Of a stretch of 59,437 nucleotides of DNA, positions 16,623 through 25,832 are shown piece after piece. The stretch is taken from contig CAZKBB010000010.1 in assembly GCA_964550935.1 (NCBI GenBank), positions 1-59,437 on the forward strand. Direction: 5' to 3'. Position numbers and translations under genes: made by a program. Under the pieces are notes generated by a model. The model did no database searches and was not told the DNA's origin. It saw only the letters and a list, made by a program, of their open reading frames with translations. This DNA is from JBCBSP01 sp964550935 (GTDB lineage Bacteria > Pseudomonadota > Alphaproteobacteria > Caulobacterales > Maricaulaceae). How positions within the stretch are numbered: the first letter of the stretch is position 1; every line of letters begins with the position of its first letter.

Positions 16623-17603
16623 GTGACGCGACTTCCCCAATCCCTAAGCGCTGATCTGCGGCTTCCCGCCGTTTGCGCGCCGATGTTTCTGGTCTCCGGT
16701 CCGGATCTTGTCATCAATGCGTGCCGGTCGGGCCTGATCGGGAGCTTTCCGGGGCCCAACTGCCGCACGATCGAGGATCTCGACGCCTGGATGGCGCGCA
16801 TCTCAGACGAGCTGCGGCCCGGCGACGCGGCCTGGTCGTTCAACATGATCACCCACTCCTCCTATCCGCGTTTCGAGGCGGAGCTGGAGCTGGTCAAGCG
16901 CTACAAGCCCCCGCTCGTGATCACTGCGCTCGGCGGACCCCAGCGCGTGATCGAGGCGGTTCATTCCTATGGCGGCCATGTCTTCGCCGACGTGAACTCG
17001 GTCGCCTTCGCGCGCAAGGCGGCCGCCGCCGGAGCGGACGGGCTGGTGCTGGTCTGCGCCGGCGCGGGCGGGCACACCGGCTGGATCGCCAACACCGCGT
17101 TCGTCGAGGCCGTGCGCACCTTCTTCGACGGCCCGATCGCGGTCGGCGGCGGCATATCGACCGGGCGCGGCATAGCCGCCGCGGAGGCGATGGGCGCGGA
17201 TCTCGCCTATATGGGCACCGCCTTCATCCCGGCGTCCGAAAGCCTGGCGCCGGAGGACTACAAGGCCATGGTCGTGGGCGCGGACGCCTCAGATCTGGTG
17301 GTCTCGGCCAGCGTCACCGGCGTACCGGCCAGCTGGCTGCGCGAAAGCCTGAAACGCGCCGGTCTCGATCCCGACAATCTGCCCAAGGCCGGCAAGGTCC
17401 AGTTCGACGATCCCTCACAGGTCCTCAAGGCCTGGAAGGACGTCTGGGCCGCCGGGCAGGGGGTCGGGGCGGTCAACGCCGTCGAACCGATCGCGGCCAT
17501 CACCGCCCGTCTTGAACACGAATATCACGCCGACGACCGGCCCCCGGCCCCGCCCGGCGGACCGGCTGAAAGGAGCCCAACCGATGAACGCCCCGACGCA
17601 TAA
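16623..17603 (+). CDS. Nitronate monooxygenase-like FMN enzyme
   Basis: 326 residues with a GTG start at 16623 (MTRLPQSLSADLRLPAVCAPM). The TIM-barrel nitronate monooxygenase/2-nitropropane dioxygenase family is recognised by APMFLVSGPDLVINACRSGL, the FMN-phosphate segment AVGGGISTGRGIAAAEAMGA and AGAGGHTGWIANTAFV. The GGHTG loop carries the His expected of the class. These flavoproteins oxidise nitronates or act as FMN-dependent oxidoreductases on enoyl compounds; the substrate here is unknown. The end overlaps the start of the carotenoid oxygenase gene by 20 bp, so the two are translationally coupled. The C-terminal 25 residues are Pro-rich (PPAPPGGPAE) and probably disordered. Confidence 0.88.
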   Translation: MTRLPQSLSADLRLPAVCAPMFLVSGPDLVINACRSGLIGSFPGPNCRTIEDLDAWMARISDELRPGDAAWSFNMITHSSYPRFEAELELVKRYKPPLVITALGGPQRVIEAVHSYGGHVFADVNSVAFARKAAAAGADGLVLVCAGAGGHTGWIANTAFVEAVRTFFDGPIAVGGGISTGRGIAAAEAMGADLAYMGTAFIPASESLAPEDYKAMVVGADASDLVVSASVTGVPASWLRESLKRAGLDPDNLPKAGKVQFDDPSQVLKAWKDVWAAGQGVGAVNAVEPIAAITARLEHEYHADDRPPAPPGGPAERSPTDERPDA

Positions 17604-19074
17604 GGACTTCCCGGAGCTGGAGCGCGACGCTCCGGCCTGGCTCGCCGATGTCGACAACGCCTATCTGCGCGGACTCTACGCGCCGGTGGCCCACGAGACC
17701 ACGGCCGACGAGCTGGAGGTGATCGGCGAGATCCCGGCCGATCTGTGCGGCGCCTATATGCGCAACGGCCCGAACCAGATGTACGAGCCGCGCTCGAAGC
17801 ACCACTGGTTCGACGGCGACGGCATGGTCCACACCATCGCCTTCAAGGATGGCAAGGCGAGCTATCGCTCGCGCTATGTGCGCACCGACCACTTCGACCT
17901 CAACTCGCAGGCCGGCCAGGAGCAGTGGCCGGGCTATATGGGCCATCCCGATCCCAACGCGCCTCCCGGCGCGGGCTCGGACGGCTGGCTGAAGGACTCA
18001 GCGAACACAGACCTCATCTTCCACAACGGCGAGGTGCTCGCGCTTTGGTACCAGGCCGGCGTCCCGGTGCGCATCGATCCGGCCACCGGCGAGACGATCG
18101 GCCGGCAGGACTTCGGCGGCGCGCTCGCGCGCCAGGTCTCGGCCCACGCCAAGACCGATCCCGAAACCGGCGAGATGTTCTTCTTCGACTACGCCACGAA
18201 GCCGCCCTACCTGACCTATCACGTGGTCTCCAAGGACGGCCGGATGGTGAACTCGGTCGATATCGACGTGCCCGGCCCGCGCCTGCCCCATGACATGGCG
18301 TTGAGCGAGAACTACGCGATCCTGCACGATCTGCCGCTGTTCTGGGACCCAGAGCTCCTCAAGACGCGCGGTCTGCACAAGGTCACCTTCTACGAGGACC
18401 TCCCCTCGCGCTTCGCAGTGGTTCCGCGCTACGGCTCCAAGGATGACATCCGCTGGTTCGAGGCCGAGCCGGGCTACATCTATCACGTCACCAACGCCTA
18501 CGAAGAGGGCGACTGGCTGATCATGGAGGGCTGCCGGGTCACCGATCCGTGCCCGGAAAGCAAGCCGGGCTCGGGCATCTACGCGCGGATGATGGCCTTC
18601 CTGCTCTTGAAGGCGCGCTTCCACCGCTGGAAGTTCAACCTGAAGACCGGCGAAACGCGCGAGGAGTGGCTGGACGACCGCAACGCGGAGTTCCCCACCA
18701 TCAACATGGACGTGCACGGGCGTCCGTCGCGCTACTCCTACCACGTCTCCATCCCCACCGATCGCGAGACGATGGTGTTCGACGGGCTGATCAAATACGA
18801 CACCAAGACTGGCTCGTCCCAGCAGCTGAAGTTCGAGGACGGCTGGTACGGCTCGGAGAGCCCGTTCGCCCCGCGCCTGAACGGCTCCGGCGCCGAGGAC
18901 GACGGCTATCTCGTCACCTTCATCTCCAACGAGGCCGAGGGCCGCTCGGAAGTCCACGTCATCGACGCGGCCGACATCGAGGCTGGACCGGTGGCGCGGA
19001 TTCTCTTGCCCGTGCGCGTGCCGGCGGGTTTCCATTCGACCTGGGTCTCCGGCAAGGAGATGGGCTGGGCGTAA
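17584..19074 (+). CDS. Carotenoid cleavage / lignostilbene dioxygenase family protein
   Basis: 496 residues from the ATG at 17584 (Shine-Dalgarno AAAGGAG). A seven-bladed propeller of the RPE65/CCD superfamily, with all four Fe(II)-binding His visible: H188 (SAHAKTDPETGE), H236 (LPHDMALSENY), H301 (YHVTNAYEEGD) and H484 (GFHSTWV). The substrate-tunnel signature KHHWFDGDGMVH is also present. The family splits C=C bonds in carotenoids, apocarotenoids or phenylpropanoid stilbenes with O2. Its place in an operon with a flavin monooxygenase and beside CoA ligase and thiolase genes suggests catabolism of a stilbene- or polyene-type compound rather than pigment synthesis. No carotenoid biosynthesis genes are in the window. 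It has no signal peptide and is cytosolic. Confidence 0.93.
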   Translation: MNAPTHKDFPELERDAPAWLADVDNAYLRGLYAPVAHETTADELEVIGEIPADLCGAYMRNGPNQMYEPRSKHHWFDGDGMVHTIAFKDGKASYRSRYVRTDHFDLNSQAGQEQWPGYMGHPDPNAPPGAGSDGWLKDSANTDLIFHNGEVLALWYQAGVPVRIDPATGETIGRQDFGGALARQVSAHAKTDPETGEMFFFDYATKPPYLTYHVVSKDGRMVNSVDIDVPGPRLPHDMALSENYAILHDLPLFWDPELLKTRGLHKVTFYEDLPSRFAVVPRYGSKDDIRWFEAEPGYIYHVTNAYEEGDWLIMEGCRVTDPCPESKPGSGIYARMMAFLLLKARFHRWKFNLKTGETREEWLDDRNAEFPTINMDVHGRPSRYSYHVSIPTDRETMVFDGLIKYDTKTGSSQQLKFEDGWYGSESPFAPRLNGSGAEDDGYLVTFISNEAEGRSEVHVIDAADIEAGPVARILLPVRVPAGFHSTWVSGKEMGWA

Positions 19075-19184
19075 CGCCCGGTCCGCAAACCACACGCAAT
19101 CCGCCCTGCGCGCCCGCGCGGGGCGGATATGCGCTTGAATAACGAGAATGCGCCGCATAAGCGGCCTAAGGGGGAGGGTGAGTG

Positions 19185-20891
19185 ATGAAGCTGGCCTCGG
19201 CTGAGACGATCAAGGCCTACCGCAAGGCGGGCTGGTGGGGCGAAGAGACCTTCTACGACCTGTTCCAGGAGGCGGCGAAGGCCAAGGCCGGCGCGACCGC
19301 ACTCGTCGATCCGCCCGACCGCGAGGCCTTTCTCGGCGACGCGCCGCGCCGGCTCAGCTGGACCGAGACGGCCGAGGAAGCCGAGCGCTACGCCGCCGTG
19401 TTCGCCAAGCGCGGCCTGAAGCGCGGCGACCGCATCGTCATGCAGATGCCCAACGTGGTCGAGGGCGTGGCGGTGTATCTCGCCTGCGCCAAGCTGGGCG
19501 TCGTGGTCAGCCCCTTGCCGGTTCAGTACGCCGGCTTTGAACTGCGCCACATCACCCAAGCGATCGAGCCGAAAGCCTTCGTCGCCGCCACGCGCTTCAA
19601 GGAGCGCACGCTGGCCGAGGACTGCGCCGAGGTCGGCAAGGGCCGACCGGTGTTCGCGATCGGTCCGGACGCAAGCGCGGCCGGCCTGATCGATCTCGCC
19701 GCCGAGGCGCGCGCGGCGTCTCTGCGCAAGGGTCCGTTCGGCTTGTTCGGCGAGGCTGCGCCGCGCGCGGGCGAAGCCGACGACTGCTTCACGATCGCCT
19801 GGACCTCGGGCACGACGGGCATGCCCAAGGGCGTGCCGCGCTCTCACAATCACTGGATCGCGATCGCGCCGGCGACCTTCGATTCCATGGCGCTGCGCGA
19901 CGGCGACGTGCTCTTGAACCCGTTCCCCATGACCAACATGGCCGCGATCGGGGGCATGTTCGCCAGCTGGCTCGCCAGCCGCGGCACGCTCGTCCTGCAT
20001 CATCCTTTCGAGCTGCCGGTGTTCTTGAAACAGATCGTCTCGGAAAACGTCACCGCCACGATCGCGCCGCCGGCCGTCCTGACGCTGCTGTTGAAGCAGG
20101 AGGGCCTGCTTGATCAGTTCGATCTGTCCAGGCTGCGCGTGATCGGTTCGGGCTCGGCGCCGCTCTCGGAGTTCATGGTGCAGGGCTGGAAGGACCTCGG
20201 CGTGGAGATCGTCAACCTGTTCGGCTCCAACGAGGGCGTCTCGCTGGCCACCGGCCCAAAGGAGGCGCCCGAACCGGCCAAGCGCGCGAGCTGGTTCCCG
20301 CGCTTCGGCCATGAGGGCGCGGAGTTCTCCAACCGCATGCACCAGCGCGTGAAGACCAAGCTCGTTTCCATCGAGACCGGCGAAGAGGTCACCGAGCCCG
20401 GCGCTGAGGGCGAGCTTCTGGTCAAGGGCCCGGCCGTGTTCGAGGGCTATTGGGGCGAGACCGGCGCGGAGCATGGCGAGGTGTTCGACGCCGAGGGCTA
20501 TTTCCGCACCGGCGATCTGTTCATGATCGCCCCGGAGGACGAGAACTTCCTCGTCTTCAAGGGCCGGGCGAAGGACATCATCATCCGCGGCGGGGTGAAC
20601 ATCTCCGCAGCCGAGCTGGACACCCTGCTGGAAGGCCATCCCAAGCTTGTGGAGGCGGCCGTGTTCGCCATGCCCGACGAGGTGATGGGCGAACGCGTCT
20701 GGGTCGCGGCCGTGGCCAAGGAGGGCGAGACGGTCACGCTTGAGGAGATCGTCGCCTTCCTCTCCGAGAAAGAAATCGCGAAATACAAGCTGCCTGAGAA
20801 ACTGATCACGGTGGAGGCGCTGCCGCGCAACGCCATGAACAAGGTGCTGCGCTGGAAACTCAAAGAGATGGCGGAGGCCGAACCGGCATGA
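19185..20891 (+). CDS. Acyl-CoA synthetase (AMP-forming), long-chain/aromatic type
   Basis: 568 residues from the ATG at 19185 (a GTG at 19182 is in frame; Shine-Dalgarno GGGGAGGG). ANL motifs: the phosphate loop WTSGTTGMPKGVPRSH, NLFGSNEGVS (A5; unusual in having SNEG in place of the common YGxTE), FRTGDLFMIAPEDENFLVFKGRAKDII and the catalytic Lys near the C-terminus in PRNAMNKVLRWKL. The product is an acyl-CoA for the thiolase encoded next; the two genes overlap by ATGA at 20888. It probably activates the acid released after cleavage by the carotenoid-oxygenase-family enzyme and its oxidation. It lies 110 bp after that gene on the same strand. Confidence 0.93.
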   Translation: MKLASAETIKAYRKAGWWGEETFYDLFQEAAKAKAGATALVDPPDREAFLGDAPRRLSWTETAEEAERYAAVFAKRGLKRGDRIVMQMPNVVEGVAVYLACAKLGVVVSPLPVQYAGFELRHITQAIEPKAFVAATRFKERTLAEDCAEVGKGRPVFAIGPDASAAGLIDLAAEARAASLRKGPFGLFGEAAPRAGEADDCFTIAWTSGTTGMPKGVPRSHNHWIAIAPATFDSMALRDGDVLLNPFPMTNMAAIGGMFASWLASRGTLVLHHPFELPVFLKQIVSENVTATIAPPAVLTLLLKQEGLLDQFDLSRLRVIGSGSAPLSEFMVQGWKDLGVEIVNLFGSNEGVSLATGPKEAPEPAKRASWFPRFGHEGAEFSNRMHQRVKTKLVSIETGEEVTEPGAEGELLVKGPAVFEGYWGETGAEHGEVFDAEGYFRTGDLFMIAPEDENFLVFKGRAKDIIIRGGVNISAAELDTLLEGHPKLVEAAVFAMPDEVMGERVWVAAVAKEGETVTLEEIVAFLSEKEIAKYKLPEKLITVEALPRNAMNKVLRWKLKEMAEAEPA

Positions 20892-22120
20892 GCCAGCCCG
20901 TCTTCATCCTGGGCGGCGCGCAGTCCGACTTCGCGCGCAACTGGACCCGCGACAACAAGGGCCTTTACGAGCTGATCGCGGAGACCACCGCGGCGGCGCT
21001 CGAAGAGGCGCGCGTCAACGCCGAGGATGTCGAGGTGGTCCATGTGGGCAATTTCGCCGCCGAGCTGTTCTGCGGCCAGGGGCTTCTGGGCGGCATGGTC
21101 GCGCACGTCCATCCCGCCTTCTCCGGCCTGCCGACGAGCCGCCACGAGGCGGCCTGCGCGTCCGGCTCCATGGCGATCATGGCCGCGACCGCCGACATCG
21201 AGGCCGGGCGCTACGGCCTGGCCGCGGTGATCGGGGTGGAACTGATGCGCAACGTGCCGGGCCAGGAGGCGGCTGAAAATCTCGGCGCGGCCGCCTGGGC
21301 GGGGCGCGAGGCGCAAGGCGCGCGCTATCTCTGGCCGGCCATGTTCTCCAACCTCGCCGAGGAATATGACCGCCGCTACGGGCTGGACTATCGCCACCTC
21401 GCCGAGATTTCGCGCATCAATTTCGACAACGCCAAGCGCAATCCCAACGCCCAAACGCGCAAGTGGAGCTTCACCGAGGCGAGCTTCTCCCAGGACGACG
21501 AGGCCAATCCCGTTATTGAGGGGCGCATGCGCAAGAGCGATTGCGGCCAGGTCACCGACGGCGCCGCGGTCATCTTCCTCGCCTCCGAGCCGGTCGCGGG
21601 CGAGTACGCCGAGGCGCACGGGCTCGCGCTGGAGGACATTCCGCGCATCAAGGGCTGGGGTCACACCACCGCGCCGCTCATGCTCGAGGCCAAGCTTGAA
21701 GAAAGCCGCGGAACCGAAGGCTACATGTTCCCCTGGGTCCGGAAGGCGATCACCGACGCCTACGCGCGCGCCGGGATTTCAGGCCCGGACGACCTCGACG
21801 CGGTGGAGACCCATGACTGCTTCTCCGTGACCGAGTACATGGCGATCGAGCATTTCGGCCTGGCCGCGCCGGGCGAAGCCTGGAAGGCGATCGAGGCCGG
21901 CGTGGTGGCGCGGGACGGCGCGCTTCCGTTCAACCCCTCCGGCGGGCTGATCGGGCTCGGCCACCCGGTCGGCGCCACGGGCGTGCGCATGGCGCTCGAC
22001 GCGGCGCGCCAGACCACGGACGCGGCCGGCGAGACCCAGGTCGAGGGCGCGAAGACCGTGGCCACCTACAATGTGGGCGGATCGACGACGGCGAGCGCCT
22101 GCTTCGTGATCGGAACTTGA
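20888..22120 (+). CDS. Thiolase family protein (SCP-x type acetyltransferase)
   Basis: 410 residues; the start codon overlaps the ligase stop (ATGA). The nucleophilic Cys is in SRHEAACASGSMAIMAATAD, an HDCFSVTEYMAIE segment supplies the His and Cys of SCP-x-type active sites, and the C-terminal glycine-rich GGLIGLGHPVGATGVRMALD closes the CoA pocket. It is homologous to, but clearly different from, the minus-strand thiolase at 10028-11260. It is likely to release acetyl- or propionyl-CoA from a beta-ketoacyl-CoA. No DUF35 partner gene, often found next to SCP-x thiolases, is visible. Confidence 0.92.
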   Translation: MSQPVFILGGAQSDFARNWTRDNKGLYELIAETTAAALEEARVNAEDVEVVHVGNFAAELFCGQGLLGGMVAHVHPAFSGLPTSRHEAACASGSMAIMAATADIEAGRYGLAAVIGVELMRNVPGQEAAENLGAAAWAGREAQGARYLWPAMFSNLAEEYDRRYGLDYRHLAEISRINFDNAKRNPNAQTRKWSFTEASFSQDDEANPVIEGRMRKSDCGQVTDGAAVIFLASEPVAGEYAEAHGLALEDIPRIKGWGHTTAPLMLEAKLEESRGTEGYMFPWVRKAITDAYARAGISGPDDLDAVETHDCFSVTEYMAIEHFGLAAPGEAWKAIEAGVVARDGALPFNPSGGLIGLGHPVGATGVRMALDAARQTTDAAGETQVEGAKTVATYNVGGSTTASACFVIGT

Positions 22121-22128
22121 GGCGCGCC

Positions 22129-22144
22129 CGCCCCCGCGGGGGCG
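22129..22144. terminator. GC-rich palindrome after thiolase gene, possible terminator
   Basis: CGCCCCCGCGGGGGCG lies 9 bp after the thiolase stop. It has no T-run, so it may be only an RNA 3' end protector. Confidence 0.3.
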
Positions 22145-22238
22145 AGGCGTCTCGTCGCGGCGCGCGAAAGCGCTGCGCGTTCTAGGGTTTGCGCATCGTT
22201 CTCATATTCGTTCAGCCATCCGGAGCCCGGCGCGCGCC

Positions 22239-23447
22239 ATGACCGAAACCTACATCTACGACGCCGTGCGTCTTCCGCGCGGCAAGGCCAAGGAGGGCGG
22301 CGGGCTCGCCGCCTGCACGCCCCACGAGCTGATCGCCCAGCTCATCGCGGCGCTTGAGGAGCGCTCAGGCGCGGAGGCCGTGATCGGCGCGGCGTCTTTG
22401 ACGCTGGGCTGCGTGGGACAGATCGGCGCCCAGGGCGGACATCTGGCGCTGGTCAGCCGGCTTCACGCGGCCCTGCCTGAAACCATGCGCGCGGTCACGC
22501 TGAACAATTTCTGCGTCTCCGGCCTCACCGCCGTGGGCGCGGCGGCCGACGACGCGCTGGGGTCCGCAGACGACCGGCTGCGCCTCGCCGGAGGCGTGGA
22601 GATGATGAGCCGGGTGCCCTTCATGGGCGACAAGGCCTTCTACTACGCCGATCCGGAGGTCTCCCAGGCGCTGCGCTATGTGCCCGTCGCGCTGTCGGCC
22701 GACCTGATGGCCACGCGCGAGGGCTTCTCCAAAGACGCGCTCGACGAGGTGACGGCGCGCTCGCACCAGCGTGCGGCGGCGGCCTTTGAGAACGGCCCGC
22801 TCGACGAGATCGTCGGCGCCCACGGCGCAGACGGCGAGACGATACTGGAGCGCGACGAGCCGATCCGGCCCGGCACGACCGTGGAGTCGCTGTCCGGCAT
22901 GGCGCCCGCCTTCGCCGATCTCGGCGCGAAGGGCTACGACACGATGATGACCGACGCGCTGGACGACGTGGACACGGTCGAGCACCTGCATTCGGTCGCG
23001 AACTGCCCGCCGCCCTGCGACGGCGCGGCCCTCGCCCTCATCGGCTCGAAAGCCGCCGGCGAGGCGCAGGGTCTCAAGCCCAAGGCGCGCATCCTGGCGC
23101 GCGCGGAGGCGACCGCCGATCCGGTGCTTCAGCTCACCGCCGGCTTCAAGGCGATGGATGCGGCCCTTCACAAGGCCGACGTGACGCTGGCCGATCTCGA
23201 CCGCATCGAGTTCATGGAGGCCTTCGCGGCGACGCCTGTGAAGTTCGAGCGCGACTACAAGCCCGCGATCGACAAGGTGAACCCTGAAGGCGGCCATCTG
23301 GCGATGGGCCACCCCATGGGCGCGTCCGGCGCGATTTTGTTGTCCACGCTGGTCGGCGGGCTTCAGCGCCAGGACGGCAAGCTCGGCCTCGTCGTCGCCC
23401 ATGGCGGCTCAGGGGTCGGCTCGGCGATGGTGATCGAGCGGGTCTAG
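22239..23447 (+). CDS. Acetyl-CoA C-acyltransferase (FadA/AtoB-type thiolase)
   Basis: 402 residues from the ATG at 22239 (MTETYIYDAVRLPRGKAKEG). This is a classical degradative thiolase: the nucleophilic Cys is in TLNNFCVSGLTAVGAAA, the GHPMGASGA loop supplies His, and the end VVAHGGSGVGSAMVIERV is the usual C-terminus, though with S-G in place of the catalytic C-x-G (typically LC.GGG.G), which deserves attention. It makes acetyl-CoA plus a shortened acyl-CoA, completing a beta-oxidation-like route with the preceding ligase. It has its own 118-bp upstream gap and no visible partner hydratase or dehydrogenase gene. Confidence 0.88.
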   Translation: MTETYIYDAVRLPRGKAKEGGGLAACTPHELIAQLIAALEERSGAEAVIGAASLTLGCVGQIGAQGGHLALVSRLHAALPETMRAVTLNNFCVSGLTAVGAAADDALGSADDRLRLAGGVEMMSRVPFMGDKAFYYADPEVSQALRYVPVALSADLMATREGFSKDALDEVTARSHQRAAAAFENGPLDEIVGAHGADGETILERDEPIRPGTTVESLSGMAPAFADLGAKGYDTMMTDALDDVDTVEHLHSVANCPPPCDGAALALIGSKAAGEAQGLKPKARILARAEATADPVLQLTAGFKAMDAALHKADVTLADLDRIEFMEAFAATPVKFERDYKPAIDKVNPEGGHLAMGHPMGASGAILLSTLVGGLQRQDGKLGLVVAHGGSGVGSAMVIERV

Positions 23448-23742
23448 GGTGTGAATTCACTTGCGTTTAAGTGCGGCGCGCTTATGTTGCGCCGCAGAAA
23501 CGCGCTCGTGCGTAGAGGACGGTGACCCGTCCACGTCGCGTTTTCCTCGGCTTGTCCCTGCCGCTTCGAGCGGCATCGACCCGCCGGCCCCGCGCGCGGC
23601 TCTCACGAGCCTGATCGCGCCTCATCCTGGCGGCTGGTCTACGCAAGCTCCCAAAATTGTTTTCGCGCGTCCGCGGAACGTCGCCTGCTCGCTTCTTCGC
23701 GACCGGCGGCGCTCGGCCGCCGCGCTTGTTTGAAAGATCGAC
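23448..23742 (+). other. 295-bp leader of DEAD-box helicase gene
   Basis: There is no convincing gene here. TTGCGT (23461) and TATGTT (23483), 16 bp apart, could be a sigma70-like promoter. A 7-bp stem (GCGGCGC 23473-23479, GCGCCGC 23489-23495) overlaps it. The remaining roughly 240 bp would be a long 5' UTR, as is common for helicase genes with leader-mediated control. Confidence 0.35.
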
Positions 23743-25038
23743 TTGACCCGATTCCAAGATCTCGGCCTCGCCGAGCCCGTCCTTCGCGCCGTTACGGCGG
23801 AAGGCTATGACGAACCCACCCCGATCCAGGCCGGCGTCATCCCGGCGCTTCTTCAAGGCCGCGACGTTCTGGGCCTGGCCCAAACCGGCACCGGCAAGAC
23901 CGCAGCCTTCGTCCTGCCCCTGATCGACGCGCTGGCGCGCTCCGACCGCCGGGCGCCGGGCAAGACCTGCACCACGCTGATCCTTGCGCCCACGCGCGAA
24001 CTCGCCGCTCAGATCTTCGACAGCGCCAAGCGCTATGGCCGCCATGTGAAGCCCTCGCTCGCGCTGGTCACCGGAGGCGTGAAGGCCGGCCCGCAGGTGC
24101 GCGCCATGGCCAAAGGCGTCGACATTCTCGTCGCCACGCCGGGCCGGCTTCTGGACCTGATGCAGTCCGGCGCGATCCGGCTGGACATGACCTCCACGGT
24201 GATCCTCGACGAGGGCGATCAGATGCTTGATCTCGGCTTCATGCCGGCGATTCGCAAAGTCATGGCCGCCCTGCCCGCCAAACGTCGCACAGTGCTGCTT
24301 TCGGCCACGCTGCCCGGCCCGATTGCGAAGCTGGCCCATGAATTCCTCACCAACCCGGTCGAGGTCTCCGTGGCGCCGCAGGGCACGCCGGTGGAGCGCA
24401 TCTCACAGCGCGTCATTCACCTGCCGCAGTCGGAAAAGACCGCAAAGCTGGTCGAGATCCTCAGCCCCAGCGCGGTGGAACGCGCCATCGTGTTCACCCG
24501 CACCAAGCGCGGCGCGGACAAGGTCACGCGCGCGCTGGAGAGCGCAGGGCTGCAGGCTGCGGCGATCCACGGCAATAAGAGCCAGAACCAGCGCAATCGC
24601 GCGCTCGACGGGCTGAAGTCCGGCCAGGTGCGCATCCTCGTTGCGACCGACATCGCTGCGCGGGGGATCGACGTCTCAGACGTGTCCCACGTGATCAATT
24701 TCGAGCTGCCCAACGTGCCGGAGTCCTACGTGCACCGCATTGGGCGCACCGCGCGCGCAGGCAAGGGCGGCGAGGCGGTCTCGCTGTGCTGCGGCGAGGA
24801 GACCCCGCTCCTTCGTGACATCGAGAAACTCACGCGCATGACGATCCGCGCCGAAGGCGAGCCGCTGGCCCCTCCCGCGGACGGCAAGCGCCCCGGCGGA
24901 GGCGGCGGCCGTAATCGTCAAAAGCAGGGCGGCGGCGGCCAGTCCCGCAAGCGCGGCCGCAAGCAAGCCCAAGCCGGCGCGGCCAAGGGCGGCGGAGGCA
25001 AGCGCCGCAATCGCGGCCCCAAACTCCAGGCCGCCTGA
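23743..25038 (+). CDS. DEAD-box RNA helicase (RhlE-like, DEGD variant)
   Basis: 431 residues with a TTG start at 23743 (no in-frame ATG upstream). Motifs in order: Q-motif YDEPTPIQ, I AQTGTGKTAAF, Ia PTRELA, Ib TPGRLLD, II DEGD where the family has DEAD, III SAT, IV IVFTRTKRGAD, V ATDIAARGIDV, VI HRIGRTARAG. The C-terminal 60 residues are Gly/Lys/Arg-rich (GGGGRNRQKQGGGG), an RNA-binding tail as in RhlE. It unwinds short RNA duplexes in ribosome assembly or RNA decay. The Ala to Gly change in motif II keeps the Mg-binding Asp-Glu. The gene stands alone after a long leader. Confidence 0.95.
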   Translation: MTRFQDLGLAEPVLRAVTAEGYDEPTPIQAGVIPALLQGRDVLGLAQTGTGKTAAFVLPLIDALARSDRRAPGKTCTTLILAPTRELAAQIFDSAKRYGRHVKPSLALVTGGVKAGPQVRAMAKGVDILVATPGRLLDLMQSGAIRLDMTSTVILDEGDQMLDLGFMPAIRKVMAALPAKRRTVLLSATLPGPIAKLAHEFLTNPVEVSVAPQGTPVERISQRVIHLPQSEKTAKLVEILSPSAVERAIVFTRTKRGADKVTRALESAGLQAAAIHGNKSQNQRNRALDGLKSGQVRILVATDIAARGIDVSDVSHVINFELPNVPESYVHRIGRTARAGKGGEAVSLCCGEETPLLRDIEKLTRMTIRAEGEPLAPPADGKRPGGGGGRNRQKQGGGGQSRKRGRKQAQAGAAKGGGGKRRNRGPKLQAA

Positions 25039-25832
25039 ACGGCGAACTTGCGGCCAGAGCGGCGAGCGTGCGGGTTTTCCCGGCGTTCGCCTCAGCCGTG
25101 CTCATGAGGTCCCAGACCGACTTCTGTGCAGCCGCTGAGACTTCAGCCCCGCCTGCGTCCTCCATCGTCAGGCGCAAACGCTCGTGGCGGTTCGCCACGG
25201 CCGGGTCGCAGAGCAATCTGATCGCGCCGTAGGCGCTGAAGTTCGCGGCGCAGGGCCGGTCGCCCAGAAGGAAGTCGCTGCGCTCCAGATGCGCGTCGAT
25301 CAGGGCCAGCGCTGCGCGCATGAAGGCGCGCACCGCGTCGGCGGCGTCTGCTGACAGGCCGCGCCGGGCGAGCTGGCGCAGGACATGGTCACGCATGAGA
25401 CGCACCGAACGCGCTTTGCGCGGCTCTTGCTCGTCGCCGAAGGCCATGGTCGCCAGGCGCTCCGCCGCGGTGTCGGCGTCGGCGAGCCAGGTCAACAACA
25501 CCGCAGCCGGGCTGAGGCGCTCATCGCCCCAGGCTTCCTGGAGGTGACAGGCGAACGCGTCGACCGGCGCCTCGGGACGCAGCGGCTCGACGGGCTCGCG
25601 CATCCCCACGCGGTCGATGATGGAGCGGGTGTCGTGCAGCGTCTCGTTGTCGGGCGTGATCAGAACCGCGGCAGCGACGCGGTTCAGGGGCGGGCGAACC
25701 TCGGCGCGGGTCGTCGCCTCGCTCGCAGGGGTCTCGCGAAACGGAACGTTGCGCCAGCGCAGATAGGCGCGCCTAGAAACAGGCCGGACTGCCGACGGCG
25801 GTGATGAGCCTGTAGCTTTGCAATACGCTCAT
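25039..25832 (-). pseudogene. Frameshifted glutathione S-transferase family gene
   Basis: The gene begins at the ATG at 25832 with MSVLQSYRLITAVGSP, a typical GST thioredoxin-domain start, but then reaches a TAG stop at 25773-25775. In the +1 frame the homology resumes at once (RRAYLRWRNVPFRETP ... LITPDNETLHDTRSIIDRVG) and continues into a helical C-terminal domain (YGAIRLLCDP). One inserted base near 25780, or two lost, explains the break. The frame then runs on past 25038 into the convergent helicase gene (next stop at 24830), so the 3' end also looks degenerate and my left boundary is approximate. Either this is a recent pseudogene or the base count at the break is a sequencing error. Confidence 0.7.
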
